Shown in pieces: positions 15,691-22,919 of a DNA stretch of 47,460 bases. The position numbers were made by a program, and so were the translations under genes. The notes under the pieces are model-generated. The model was not told where the DNA came from and searched no databases. It worked only from the letters and a program-made list of their open reading frames with translations. Source of the DNA: Candidatus Methylumidiphilus alinenensis. Its GTDB lineage: Bacteria > Pseudomonadota > Gammaproteobacteria > Methylococcales > Methylococcaceae. Every line of letters starts with the position of its first letter. Position 1 is the stretch's first letter. The stretch is from contig QJPH01000292.1 in NCBI GenBank assembly GCA_003242955.1, positions 1 through 47,460 of the forward strand. The letters are read 5' to 3'.

Positions 15691-16890
15691 ATGGGTAAGA
15701 AGGCCAGTCCGCTAACCATCAACTCGTTACGCAAGAAACAAGGTAAGCATAGGGTTGAGCGTAGCCTTTATCTGAATGTGCGGGGTGAATCCGCAACATG
15801 GTGTTTCCGTTACATGCTCAAGGGCATTTCTCACGAAATTGGGCTTGGGAGTGCAGATGTTGTGGATTTGGCGAATGCTCGTCATGAAGTCGGGAAGTTG
15901 CGAATTCAATTGCACGAAGGCATAGACCCTTTGGCGGAAAGGCGCAAATCAACAACCTCGGCCACCTTTGAAGCAGTGGCGGCTGAATTGATCGAGTCCA
16001 AACGGGCCGCTTGGCGAAATGCCAAACACGCCCAACAGTGGACAAACACCCTGACCCAATATGCCTACCCGGTTTTAGGCAAGCTTCACGTTAAGGACAT
16101 CGAAACCGAGCATGTCTTGAAAGTGCTAAAGCCCATTTGGAAGGAAAAGCACGAAACCGCAACGCGGTTGCGCCAGCGCATTGAAGCAGTATTGGACGCG
16201 GCGGCGGCTAAGGGCTTGCGTGATGCGCTAAACCCGGCACGTTGGAAAGGCCACTTGGACAAGCTGCTTTCCGCAATCCCGAAAGCCGACCGGGTACAGC
16301 ACCATGAGGCCGTGCCATGGCAGGACATGCCAGCATTCATGGGGGAACTTCGCCAGCAGGAGGGAATAGCGGCTCTTGCCTTGGAATTCATCATCCTGAC
16401 CGCCACTCGAACCAGCGAAACCTTGAACGCCCAATGGGATGAGGTCAATTTGGATGAAGGAATCTGGACTATCCCCAAAACGCGCATGAAAGCCAAGCGG
16501 GAACATCGAGTCCCACTCTCCCTAGCGGCTATGGAGGTGTTGAACAAAGTACCGCGCATTGACGGCAACCCGTTCATTTTTCCGGGCCGCAACGATAAGC
16601 CCTTATCCAATATGGCAGCGGCTATGCTGTTACGGCGGATGAGTCATGAAGAAACCACACACGGCTTCCGTTCATCGTTTCGGGATTGGGTAAGCGAAGC
16701 AACGAACTTCAACCCTGAATTGTCAGAGATGGCCTTAGCCCATACCATAGGCGATGAAACGGAGGCCGCTTATCGTCGGGGCGACCTGATGAAAAAGCGC
16801 CAAAAGCTGATGCAAGCTTGGGCGGATTACCTAGGCGGGTTGAAGAAAGGCGCGGACGTGATACCGATCAAGCGCGGGGCGGCGAAGTAA
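15691..16890 (+). CDS. int: tyrosine site-specific integrase (P4-type)
   Basis: This integrase of about 399 residues has an N-terminal DUF4102-like arm-binding domain, a SAM-like core-binding domain (about 100-190) and a catalytic domain. The catalytic residues are visible: arginine in LTATRTSETLNAQ (about 240), HGFRSSFRDW (about 323-332), histidine in ALAHTIGD and the nucleophilic tyrosine in AAYRRGD (about 361). It would recombine the element with the tRNA-Ser 3' end. The ATG at 15691 has GGGGTGA upstream; a longer frame would run through the TTTGTGGGCA repeats. It lies at the end far from the intact tRNA gene. Confidence 0.92.
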   Translation: MGKKASPLTINSLRKKQGKHRVERSLYLNVRGESATWCFRYMLKGISHEIGLGSADVVDLANARHEVGKLRIQLHEGIDPLAERRKSTTSATFEAVAAELIESKRAAWRNAKHAQQWTNTLTQYAYPVLGKLHVKDIETEHVLKVLKPIWKEKHETATRLRQRIEAVLDAAAAKGLRDALNPARWKGHLDKLLSAIPKADRVQHHEAVPWQDMPAFMGELRQQEGIAALALEFIILTATRTSETLNAQWDEVNLDEGIWTIPKTRMKAKREHRVPLSLAAMEVLNKVPRIDGNPFIFPGRNDKPLSNMAAAMLLRRMSHEETTHGFRSSFRDWVSEATNFNPELSEMALAHTIGDETEAAYRRGDLMKKRQKLMQAWADYLGGLKKGADVIPIKRGAAK

Positions 16891-16929
16891 GCCAACCAAA
16901 TTATTGAAAATGAGCAAGAGGTAAACAAC

Positions 16930-17142
16930 ATGGCAAGCGTTGCAGAAAAAATAGTTGAGACGGTCAAGGGCATGTCGGAACAGCAAGCGGCGGCGGTCTT
17001 GGACTTTGCGCAAGCATTGCAAGCTAAAAAGGATGATGAGTATGAGCAAGCCAAGCAGAAGGCACTTGCCCTGCTTGACGACCCACCACTTGCACTGAAT
17101 GGGCGATATTGGTCTAGGGAGTCTCTCTATGACAGGCTCTAA
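16930..17142 (+). CDS. putative antitoxin paired with a PIN-domain toxin
   Basis: This 70-residue acidic protein has an N-terminal helical part (VAEKIVETVKGMSEQQAAAV) and a C-terminal tail ending GRYWSRESLYDRL, like small DUF2281/VapB-type antitoxins. AGAGG precedes the ATG. It overlaps the following PIN-domain gene by 14 bases, the order expected of an antitoxin. The assignment rests mainly on this context. Confidence 0.7.
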   Translation: MASVAEKIVETVKGMSEQQAAAVLDFAQALQAKKDDEYEQAKQKALALLDDPPLALNGRYWSRESLYDRL

Positions 17143-17551
17143 GTTTGTCGATACCAACATCCTGCTATATGCCAACGACAAGACGGCGGGGGACAAGCAA
17201 AGGAAATCGGCTGACTTGCTTAAGGCGTTGTGGGCAACTCATCAAGGCACACTCAGCACACAGGTTTTGCAAGAATTTTTCTATAATGCCACGCGAAAGC
17301 TGACCCTACCGCTTAATGTGCCAGTGGCAAGGGGCATTTTCCAAGCATACGGCGCATGGTTGAAAGGGCCGGTTACGGATTCCACCATCATTGGCGCGAT
17401 TGACCTACACACAAGCCTTGGTTTTTCCTTTTGGGATTCGCTGATAATCAAATCAGCTTTGGACAATGACTGCGACACGCTGTATAGCGAAGACATGCAG
17501 CACGGGCAGTTGATCGACGGGCGTTTGACGGTCATCAACCCTTTTATTTGA
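17129..17551 (+). CDS. PIN-domain toxin (VapC-like ribonuclease)
   Basis: The 140-residue PIN protein shows the acidic active-site residues in order: FVDTNILLYA near the N-terminus, a glutamate in STQVLQEFFYNA, an aspartate in LGFSFWDSLI and a late acidic patch TLYSEDMQHG. VapC toxins cut specific RNAs, often tRNA or the rRNA sarcin-ricin loop. The start at 17129 is the ATG directly before GSKFVDTN; the longer frame overlaps the antitoxin gene more deeply. With 16930-17142 it probably stabilises the element. Confidence 0.85.
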   Translation: MTGSKFVDTNILLYANDKTAGDKQRKSADLLKALWATHQGTLSTQVLQEFFYNATRKLTLPLNVPVARGIFQAYGAWLKGPVTDSTIIGAIDLHTSLGFSFWDSLIIKSALDNDCDTLYSEDMQHGQLIDGRLTVINPFI

Positions 17552-17705
17552 AGAACCCGACCGGCACGGGCCACCGTTCCGGGCGTGTACCGATAGACAA
17601 CATTCAACGAATTGCCAAGCCTAGCCCGACGGGGCGAATAGCGGGTATCTCAACCGCGTGGCTTGGCTCCCATCTTGAGAACTGGCACAAGAGAGGTGCT
17701 TATCC

Positions 17706-19268
17706 ATGAATACACCGGCACAAGAGCATGTATGTTACGACTTCCTCTGTAGTTTTGAGCAAGGCATAAGGGAGCATCCTCAGAAAGAGGCTGACACGTC
17801 GGATCAAAAGAGCTTGGAAATCAACATTGCCGATAAAATCGAGGCATTGCTTGAGGACTATCCCGCCTGTGATGCACTTATCCGTTTTAGGAGTTATTTA
17901 GACGCAGAAGTTGAAAGGTATCGCAGTGCAAATGACGAACGGCGAAAAATTATTGTTGAAAATGTAGCGAAGGCATTAGATAGACAAATTGAGGGTGATA
18001 CTTCACTAGGCGAGGCTATGAAGGCTGCAAGGAAACATGATAATAAATGCAGGAAATTGGCGCAAAAGGATTGGCTGAATCATGTTGATTTCATGGCGTT
18101 GATTGGGATATTAGATGGAGTAAAATCTTTGAAATTAGATGAAGCCAGAATAGAAGAAAAACAGTATTTAGTCGAATCATTTAAAGGGTGTCTACCATCA
18201 GAAAAACTTATTTTGCTAAATGAGTCCCCTGCCTTCCCTTGCACACCGATGGAATTAGCTGATTGGTTTAAACAAATTAAGCTTCCCCTTAATAAAATCA
18301 TTCCATCGTTTGTTGACGAACTGGCGGCGATTGAGGCAACCAAGGCCGAGATAAGTACTGAACCCTTGCAAAGCAACTGTGAGCAGAATGCGGAAAACGA
18401 GCATGGGGCTGGCATGTCGATCATTCGCAACATCAACGGGCGGGAAGCTATCCCGGTTTGGTCTATACCTTATGTTTGTCATTTGGGCGTATCCCTATCA
18501 GCGGGTTTTGGAGACATCCTGCGATCATTGGCTCACAAACCAAGCGGAATGATAGAACCTGATTTTATCACAGCCTATCTACAAGATGAGAATGGCGCAG
18601 TTGTGCCTATATCAATCAATGAATGGAAAGGCTTGCTCAAGGATGTCAATAATGAAGAGGTTATGCGAATGGAAACCGAAGGCCCACTAAATGTACCCTA
18701 TTATTCATGGAGAGAATCATCGTCAATAATAACTCCAACACAAGCTTTTATGTATGTTGATGAACTGAGCCATTGGTATTATGAAGCCCACAAAGCATAC
18801 ATTGACTATGATAAAAATATTTGGGTCATTATTGGTGGAAAACATGAGCCTATTCCTTACCGGCGCGAAGATTATCCGCTAATCCTTGACCCGATAATTC
18901 CTAAAAAAGTGTTGAAAAAGCACGGCGAATGGTTTGAAGCCTGTAATTTCCAAGGGCAAGGCGGGGCAAGCCCGGAACCCGGACAAGCCACGGGGGGGGA
19001 GGCATCAGTACAAAAAGGCTTTGACGACTTGGGGAGTGTTCCAGTCAGGCGTGAGCGCACCTTGATTAAATGGCTTGGCATACAGGAGATAGACGAGGGA
19101 AAAAGCTTTGATCGTTGGTTAATCAAGAAAAAGCGAGCAGCTATTTGGGATGCTCTAAGCAAGATGAACAAGGATGACTTTCCGCCAGTCAGCCCGGATA
19201 CCATCAAAAAATTCTTTAATGCTAATAAAAAACATTGCCGTTTTAAGAGAGGAAGGCGACCGGGTTAA
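17706..19268 (+). CDS. unrecognised element-borne protein
   Basis: I do not recognise this 520-residue protein. It appears soluble and mostly helical in the N-terminal half (charged helices around 45-110 and 120-175). The middle is aromatic-rich (HWYYEAHKAYIDYDKNIWVI, about 355-375), a glycine-rich linker lies near residue 420, and the C-terminal 90 residues are very basic and end GRRPG. That basic tail with WLGIQEIDEGKSFDRWLIKK could bind nucleic acid. The base composition is more AT-rich than its neighbours, suggesting separate acquisition. GAGAGG lies 11 bases before the ATG. It stands between the VapBC-like pair and alpA. Confidence 0.75.
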   Translation: MNTPAQEHVCYDFLCSFEQGIREHPQKEADTSDQKSLEINIADKIEALLEDYPACDALIRFRSYLDAEVERYRSANDERRKIIVENVAKALDRQIEGDTSLGEAMKAARKHDNKCRKLAQKDWLNHVDFMALIGILDGVKSLKLDEARIEEKQYLVESFKGCLPSEKLILLNESPAFPCTPMELADWFKQIKLPLNKIIPSFVDELAAIEATKAEISTEPLQSNCEQNAENEHGAGMSIIRNINGREAIPVWSIPYVCHLGVSLSAGFGDILRSLAHKPSGMIEPDFITAYLQDENGAVVPISINEWKGLLKDVNNEEVMRMETEGPLNVPYYSWRESSSIITPTQAFMYVDELSHWYYEAHKAYIDYDKNIWVIIGGKHEPIPYRREDYPLILDPIIPKKVLKKHGEWFEACNFQGQGGASPEPGQATGGEASVQKGFDDLGSVPVRRERTLIKWLGIQEIDEGKSFDRWLIKKKRAAIWDALSKMNKDDFPPVSPDTIKKFFNANKKHCRFKRGRRPG

Positions 19269-19355
19269 TAAATGGGGTAAACGAAAATATAGCCCTTTTC
19301 CCCCATTTAATTAGCTAATTTACCCGTTTTTATCTGTTAAATCATTCTGGATAAT

Positions 19356-19408
19356 ACTCCACAAGCTTGCGGCTTTGACCGTGGGCGTTTTCTTGTTTAC
19401 TGTGGAGT
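19356..19408 (+). promoter_or_regulatory. inverted repeat over the alpA ribosome binding site
   Basis: ACTCCACA (19356-19363) and TGTGGAGT (19401-19408) face each other across 37 bases. The right arm contains GGAG, the likely ribosome binding site, six to ten bases before the alpA ATG. It could be an operator or a hairpin hiding the site. Upstream, 19269-19355 is AT-rich with a further AAATGGGG/CCCCATTT dyad. Confidence 0.45.
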
Positions 19409-19414
19409 GTATCT

Positions 19415-19666
19415 ATGACCGCGACAAATCAATTACCCACTGAGGGCTACTGCCGTCTAACCCAAATCCTTGGCAATCCCAAAGCCAAACCTAACCCAAT
19501 TCCTCCCCTTGTGCCTGTATCCAAGTCCACTTGGTACGATGGCGTGAAATCCGGTAGATTTCCAGCACCTGTGTATATAGGGCGGTCTTCCCTTTGGAAA
19601 TGCGCCGACATCAGGAAACTTATAGAGCGCATTGGGAAAGGGGAGTTTGCAAATGAGCAAGGGTAA
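19415..19666 (+). CDS. AlpA-family DNA-binding regulator
   Basis: This 83-residue protein of the AlpA/MerR-like winged-helix type has the core VSKSTWYDGVKSGRFPAPVY followed by GRSSLWKCADIRKLIERI, the common pattern of AlpA excisionase/regulators. In P4-like prophages and PICIs, AlpA activates integrase and excision. The gene starts the replication cluster, and its 3' end overlaps the next gene by 14 bases. An inverted repeat covers its translation start. Confidence 0.88.
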   Translation: MTATNQLPTEGYCRLTQILGNPKAKPNPIPPLVPVSKSTWYDGVKSGRFPAPVYIGRSSLWKCADIRKLIERIGKGEFANEQG

Positions 19667-20009
19667 TCAATCAGTTCCTACTTACTCCATCTGCAACCGG
19701 CTTTCAGGGGAATATGCAACCGTTGAAAGTGCGCTGATTGGCATGGGCTTTCCCCAAAAAGAAGCGGAAAAACTGGCGCGGGAATATGACCCGAAAACCA
19801 AGTCACTATATATGGAGATTTCCCCTGCTTTGTTGATGGTGCAATGCATAAACGGCAAGTTTCGGAATTATGAAGGGGTTGTCTTGAATAATCCAGATAA
19901 GAAAGCCGTTGAGTTTTTTACGCAAGCCATGAACCGCATGTTTGAAATGTCCGGCAATCCGAACAGAGTAATGATTGTGGCATCCATACCCAAGTCGGCT
20001 GTTCAGTGA
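19653..20009 (+). CDS. hypothetical protein in the alpA operon
   Basis: This 118-residue protein has no family I can name. The first part has a small helical motif (VESALIGMGFPQKEAEKLAREYD), and a later helix (KKAVEFFTQAMNRMFEMSGN) is followed by a strand VMIVASIPKS. It looks soluble. The start at 19653 (MSKGNQS) follows GGGGAG at suitable spacing and overlaps alpA. The tight packing with alpA and the KilA-N gene implies one transcript. Confidence 0.75.
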   Translation: MSKGNQSVPTYSICNRLSGEYATVESALIGMGFPQKEAEKLAREYDPKTKSLYMEISPALLMVQCINGKFRNYEGVVLNNPDKKAVEFFTQAMNRMFEMSGNPNRVMIVASIPKSAVQ

Positions 20010-20018
20010 GGCATGGGA

Positions 20019-20696
20019 ATGAATACCAAAGCATCAAATATTATCCGCTTGAATTATCAGGGCTTGAATGTGGGTTTCACCGGGGATGGTTGGTTCAACG
20101 CCACGCTTGCCGCTGAAAAGTTTGGGAAGCGTGTTGACCACTGGCTTAAATCACAGGAAACCAAAGAGTACATTAAAGCTTTGGCAAGCCATCTAAATAC
20201 CCCCAAAAGGGGGGATTTAATCCAGACTAAGCGGGGCAAGAACGGCGGGACTTGGCTTCACCCTAAGCTTGCCGTGGCGTTTACCCGTTGGCTTTCGCCT
20301 GATTTTTCGGTTTGGTGCGACTGCCAGATTGACGGGCTGATTCGTGGCAACCATCCCCACTACGACCGATTGAAGGCACGGGACAAGTCGGCGGTTTCCT
20401 TCAAGTTCATGAATGATGTACTGAAACTGGTGCGCTTGGATGAGGGTAAGGAAACCTTGGACTACCACTATCAAAACGAAGCCAAGCTTTTGAACTGGCT
20501 AGTGACTGACGAATTCAAAGCCGTGGAGCGGGATACGCTAGACGCTGGACAGTTGGCCTTGCTCACTGCCTTGGAGGAACGTAACGCCATTTTGCTGGCG
20601 CAGCGGGTCAACCGTGACGACCGCAAACAAAAGCTTGCCCAATTCGCCCAAGAGTGGCGGAACGGTCAAAGCCACGCATTGGGGAGGGCGGCATGA
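20019..20696 (+). CDS. KilA-N domain protein
   Basis: This 225-residue protein has a KilA-N DNA-binding domain at residues about 10-105, with GFTGDGWFNATLAAEKFGKR, WLKSQETKEYI, then GGTWLHPKLAVAFTRWLSPD and VWCDCQIDGLI. The rest is helical with no second known domain. KilA-N proteins are common in phages and satellites and are usually regulators or anti-repressors. The ATG at 20019 is preferred because GAGG lies seven bases upstream; an ATG at 20013 is too close to it. Confidence 0.88.
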   Translation: MNTKASNIIRLNYQGLNVGFTGDGWFNATLAAEKFGKRVDHWLKSQETKEYIKALASHLNTPKRGDLIQTKRGKNGGTWLHPKLAVAFTRWLSPDFSVWCDCQIDGLIRGNHPHYDRLKARDKSAVSFKFMNDVLKLVRLDEGKETLDYHYQNEAKLLNWLVTDEFKAVERDTLDAGQLALLTALEERNAILLAQRVNRDDRKQKLAQFAQEWRNGQSHALGRAA

Positions 20697-20995
20697 AACG
20701 CTTGACGCTACCCGCCAATAGGCCGCAAAATGACCGCACTACTACTGCTACCGGGAACTCCGCACCCCGTAAGACTTGCGGATTTTTTATGTCTGGATTC
20801 TGTCACCACGGGCCACTAACCCCACTGACCGAAACCGGCACACGCCAGTTTTCCAAATTTGGCGCAAGGATTACACCGGGAAATAAGGGGAGCAATCCCA
20901 CGAATAACCGGGGCCGCGTAGCAGCGGTAGTTGAACCCTTGCGCCTCCCCTTTCGGGATGCGCTTCAATCAATCTTGATTAGGAGCAACTATCTC
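20697..20995 (+). other. 299-base leader with a terminator-like hairpin
   Basis: No gene is supported here, although one frame is open throughout. It contains a terminator-like hairpin at 20767-20788, an AATCAA/TTGATT dyad at 20967-20980, and a ribosome binding site AGGAG before the next gene. In P4-like elements the comparable position holds attenuators and an immunity RNA; here that is only a suggestion. Confidence 0.4.
20767..20788 (+). terminator. short hairpin followed by T-run
   Basis: CCGTAA and TTGCGG (one G-T pair) form a six-base stem with a three-base loop, then A and six Ts. It lies about 70 bases after the KilA-N gene and could end or attenuate that transcript. Confidence 0.5.
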
Positions 20996-21535
20996 ATGCA
21001 AAACCCTACCCAAACCCCAACCACGGGCGAAAACTGCCCAAACACCGCACAAACCACCTCAAAAGCCACCACCGAGCTAGGCTCAGTACGCTTTGACCAT
21101 TCGCCATTTGGCGCGGTTGATCTGGACGGCACTACCGTCCTCTCCCGCCTGTTGAACCTTGGGGCAATGGCAAAGGCGACCAAGATACCGGGGCAGGAAA
21201 CATTCAACCCCCATGTCGCCACCGATTCAATGGGCCGGAAACTCCTTGCCGATCAACTGCATTGCGGAATAGAGGAAATCTTGGAAGGAATAAGCGTTGT
21301 TAGCCGACTGCTGGCTAAGTCCCATGGCGATCTTGAGCAATGGGACATCACCCAAGCGGCATGGCTGACGTGCGGCCTTGCCGACCTTGCCAAAGACATG
21401 GCGCATGAGCGTTGCAACATTCTGTGTGAGATCAAAGAGAGCCTTGACGGGCAACGGAACCTAAAGGGCGGCGATGCACCGGCAAGCGATGAAACCCAAG
21501 CCTACACCGATTCGAGCAAGGAGGGCCAAGCATGA
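20996..21535 (+). CDS. hypothetical element protein
   Basis: This 179-residue protein begins with a threonine- and proline-rich low-complexity segment (about 1-35) and continues with a helical domain (about 75-150) including GIEEILEGISVVSRLLAKSH. I do not recognise a family. The start at 20996 is chosen over a much longer upstream frame because AGGAG stands 10 bases before it and the upstream part shows no protein-like character. Its stop overlaps the next start by four bases (ATGA), so the two are coupled. Confidence 0.7.
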   Translation: MQNPTQTPTTGENCPNTAQTTSKATTELGSVRFDHSPFGAVDLDGTTVLSRLLNLGAMAKATKIPGQETFNPHVATDSMGRKLLADQLHCGIEEILEGISVVSRLLAKSHGDLEQWDITQAAWLTCGLADLAKDMAHERCNILCEIKESLDGQRNLKGGDAPASDETQAYTDSSKEGQA

Positions 21536-21843
21536 ACGCGAAAACCCAAGACAGCGACATTCAGGCCAAAAGCGAATCTTGGCAGCATTCAACCGACAGG
21601 CTGGAATGGATTATCGTGGTTCAAGGCGCATTGGCTGAAAGTCTTTCCGATCTTGCTGGCACGATCTGCATACTCGCCGATTCAGCCGAGGAAAAATCTG
21701 AACTAATGCCGGGGGCGTTGAAGCTTTGTGTCCGCGTCTTGTTGGATGCTTGCGAAAAGTCATTAAAGGTTGAGGAAAGGCTAAAGGGCTTACTGCCGCC
21801 TGATGCTATCGCGGCTTTGAAAGCACAAGCAGAACCCGGATAG
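21532..21843 (+). CDS. small helical hypothetical protein
   Basis: The 103-residue protein is predicted mostly helical (IIVVQGALAESLSDLAGTIC, then LKLCVRVLLDACEKSLKVEE). Its hydrophobic helices and periodic acidic residues resemble the C-terminal half of the upstream protein in style, so the two might be partners; that is inference. No family is recognised. It is translationally coupled to 20996-21535, and a strong hairpin follows 21 bases after its stop. Confidence 0.7.
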   Translation: MNAKTQDSDIQAKSESWQHSTDRLEWIIVVQGALAESLSDLAGTICILADSAEEKSELMPGALKLCVRVLLDACEKSLKVEERLKGLLPPDAIAALKAQAEPG

Positions 21844-21864
21844 CCACCAAACCGACACAAAAAA

Positions 21865-21891
21865 GCCGGTCAAGTTACCCGCTTGACCGGC
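21865..21891. terminator. perfect 10 bp hairpin before the primase gene
   Basis: GCCGGTCAAG and CTTGACCGGC pair fully around a seven-base loop. A six-A run precedes it, so on the minus strand it is followed by TTTTTT, as in a leftward intrinsic terminator. On the plus strand there is no T-run, so rightward it may only attenuate or protect RNA. Confidence 0.6.
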
Positions 21892-21935
21892 CTTCGCTTT
21901 GGCAACCTTGCCACTGAACACGGGAAGATTATCAC

Positions 21936-22919
21936 ATGGAAACATCAAGCAATCAAGCATTTACACCACTTAACACCGAAGATTTCAGAACCCACATCCT
22001 AGGCGAATATGGCCTTGCCCTTGTCGGCGACATCAAGGCAGACGGGGCGTTTCACTATCTCGGCACAACCGAAGACAAGAAGGGCCATAAGCCTTTCCGT
22101 TACTGTGTCCATGCCGATACCCCTTGCAATGTCTATTTCAACGATCTTAAGCGCGGCTTTCATGGGGTTTGGTATCCAGAAGGCCAGCAACCGCTAACCC
22201 CTGCCGAGCGCGAAGCGCGGCGGCGGGAGATCGAGCAACACAAGGCGCAGCGCGAAGCCGAAACCCAAGCCAGACACCGCAAACGGGCGGCATGGGCCTT
22301 GAAGCTGTGGGAGTCTGCCCATCCTGCCGATGGCTCACACCCCTATCTAGTCCGCAAGGGCGTGAAGGCCCACGGGCTTAGGCTGTTACCGGTTTGGGAA
22401 AAGCGTATTTACCCAGACGGCGGCGGTAGCCAGTTCGAGGTAATCCCCATCGAAAACGTGCTACTGGTTCCGATGAAAGACGAAACCGGGGCTTTGTGGA
22501 ACGTGCAACTGATCTACCCGCAAAAAATCTTATTAGGCGATGAAGAGCGCGACCGGGATTTTCTACCAGGTGCGCGAGTCACCGGACTATTCCACTGGCT
22601 AGGCGAGCGTACTGAGACGGTTTGCCTTGCCGAGGGCTATGCCACTGCCGCAAGCGTCCATGAAGCCACGGGATACCGTTGCTTTGTGGCATTTTCGGCT
22701 GGCAACCTTCCCCATGTGGCGCAAGCGGTACGGGCGGCTCTCCCAGATGCCAAAATCGTAATCGGTGCAGACTTCGACAAGCCCGACAAAAAAGGCCGGC
22801 GGGCTGGAATCGAGAAAGCCGAAGAAGCGGCGGGGCTGGTAGGGGGCTTTGTGGCACTGCCACCGATTGAAGGCGCGGACTTCAACGATTGGGCCAATAC
22901 ACTCAGGATGGGCCAGTGA
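21936..22919 (+). CDS. TOPRIM-domain primase
   Basis: This 327-residue protein resembles plasmid/satellite DNA primases of the DUF7146/TOPRIM type. The N-terminal part (1-90) is of unclear fold, a charged helix (about 88-130, EREARRREIEQHKAQREAET) follows, then a catalytic core with SHPYLVRKGVKAHGLRL. The TOPRIM domain includes the glutamate in VCLAEGYATAASVHEATGY (about 231) and the acidic pair in VIGADFDKPDKKGRRAG (about 278). It would lay primers for element replication. Its stop overlaps the helicase-like gene by one base (ATGA), so the two form one unit. Confidence 0.87.
   Translation: METSSNQAFTPLNTEDFRTHILGEYGLALVGDIKADGAFHYLGTTEDKKGHKPFRYCVHADTPCNVYFNDLKRGFHGVWYPEGQQPLTPAEREARRREIEQHKAQREAETQARHRKRAAWALKLWESAHPADGSHPYLVRKGVKAHGLRLLPVWEKRIYPDGGGSQFEVIPIENVLLVPMKDETGALWNVQLIYPQKILLGDEERDRDFLPGARVTGLFHWLGERTETVCLAEGYATAASVHEATGYRCFVAFSAGNLPHVAQAVRAALPDAKIVIGADFDKPDKKGRRAGIEKAEEAAGLVGGFVALPPIEGADFNDWANTLRMGQ

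Noticed and set aside
20654-20995. upstream extension of the 20996 gene
   Set aside because: It would overlap the KilA-N gene, run through a terminator-like hairpin and lacks a ribosome binding site; AGGAG stands before 20996.
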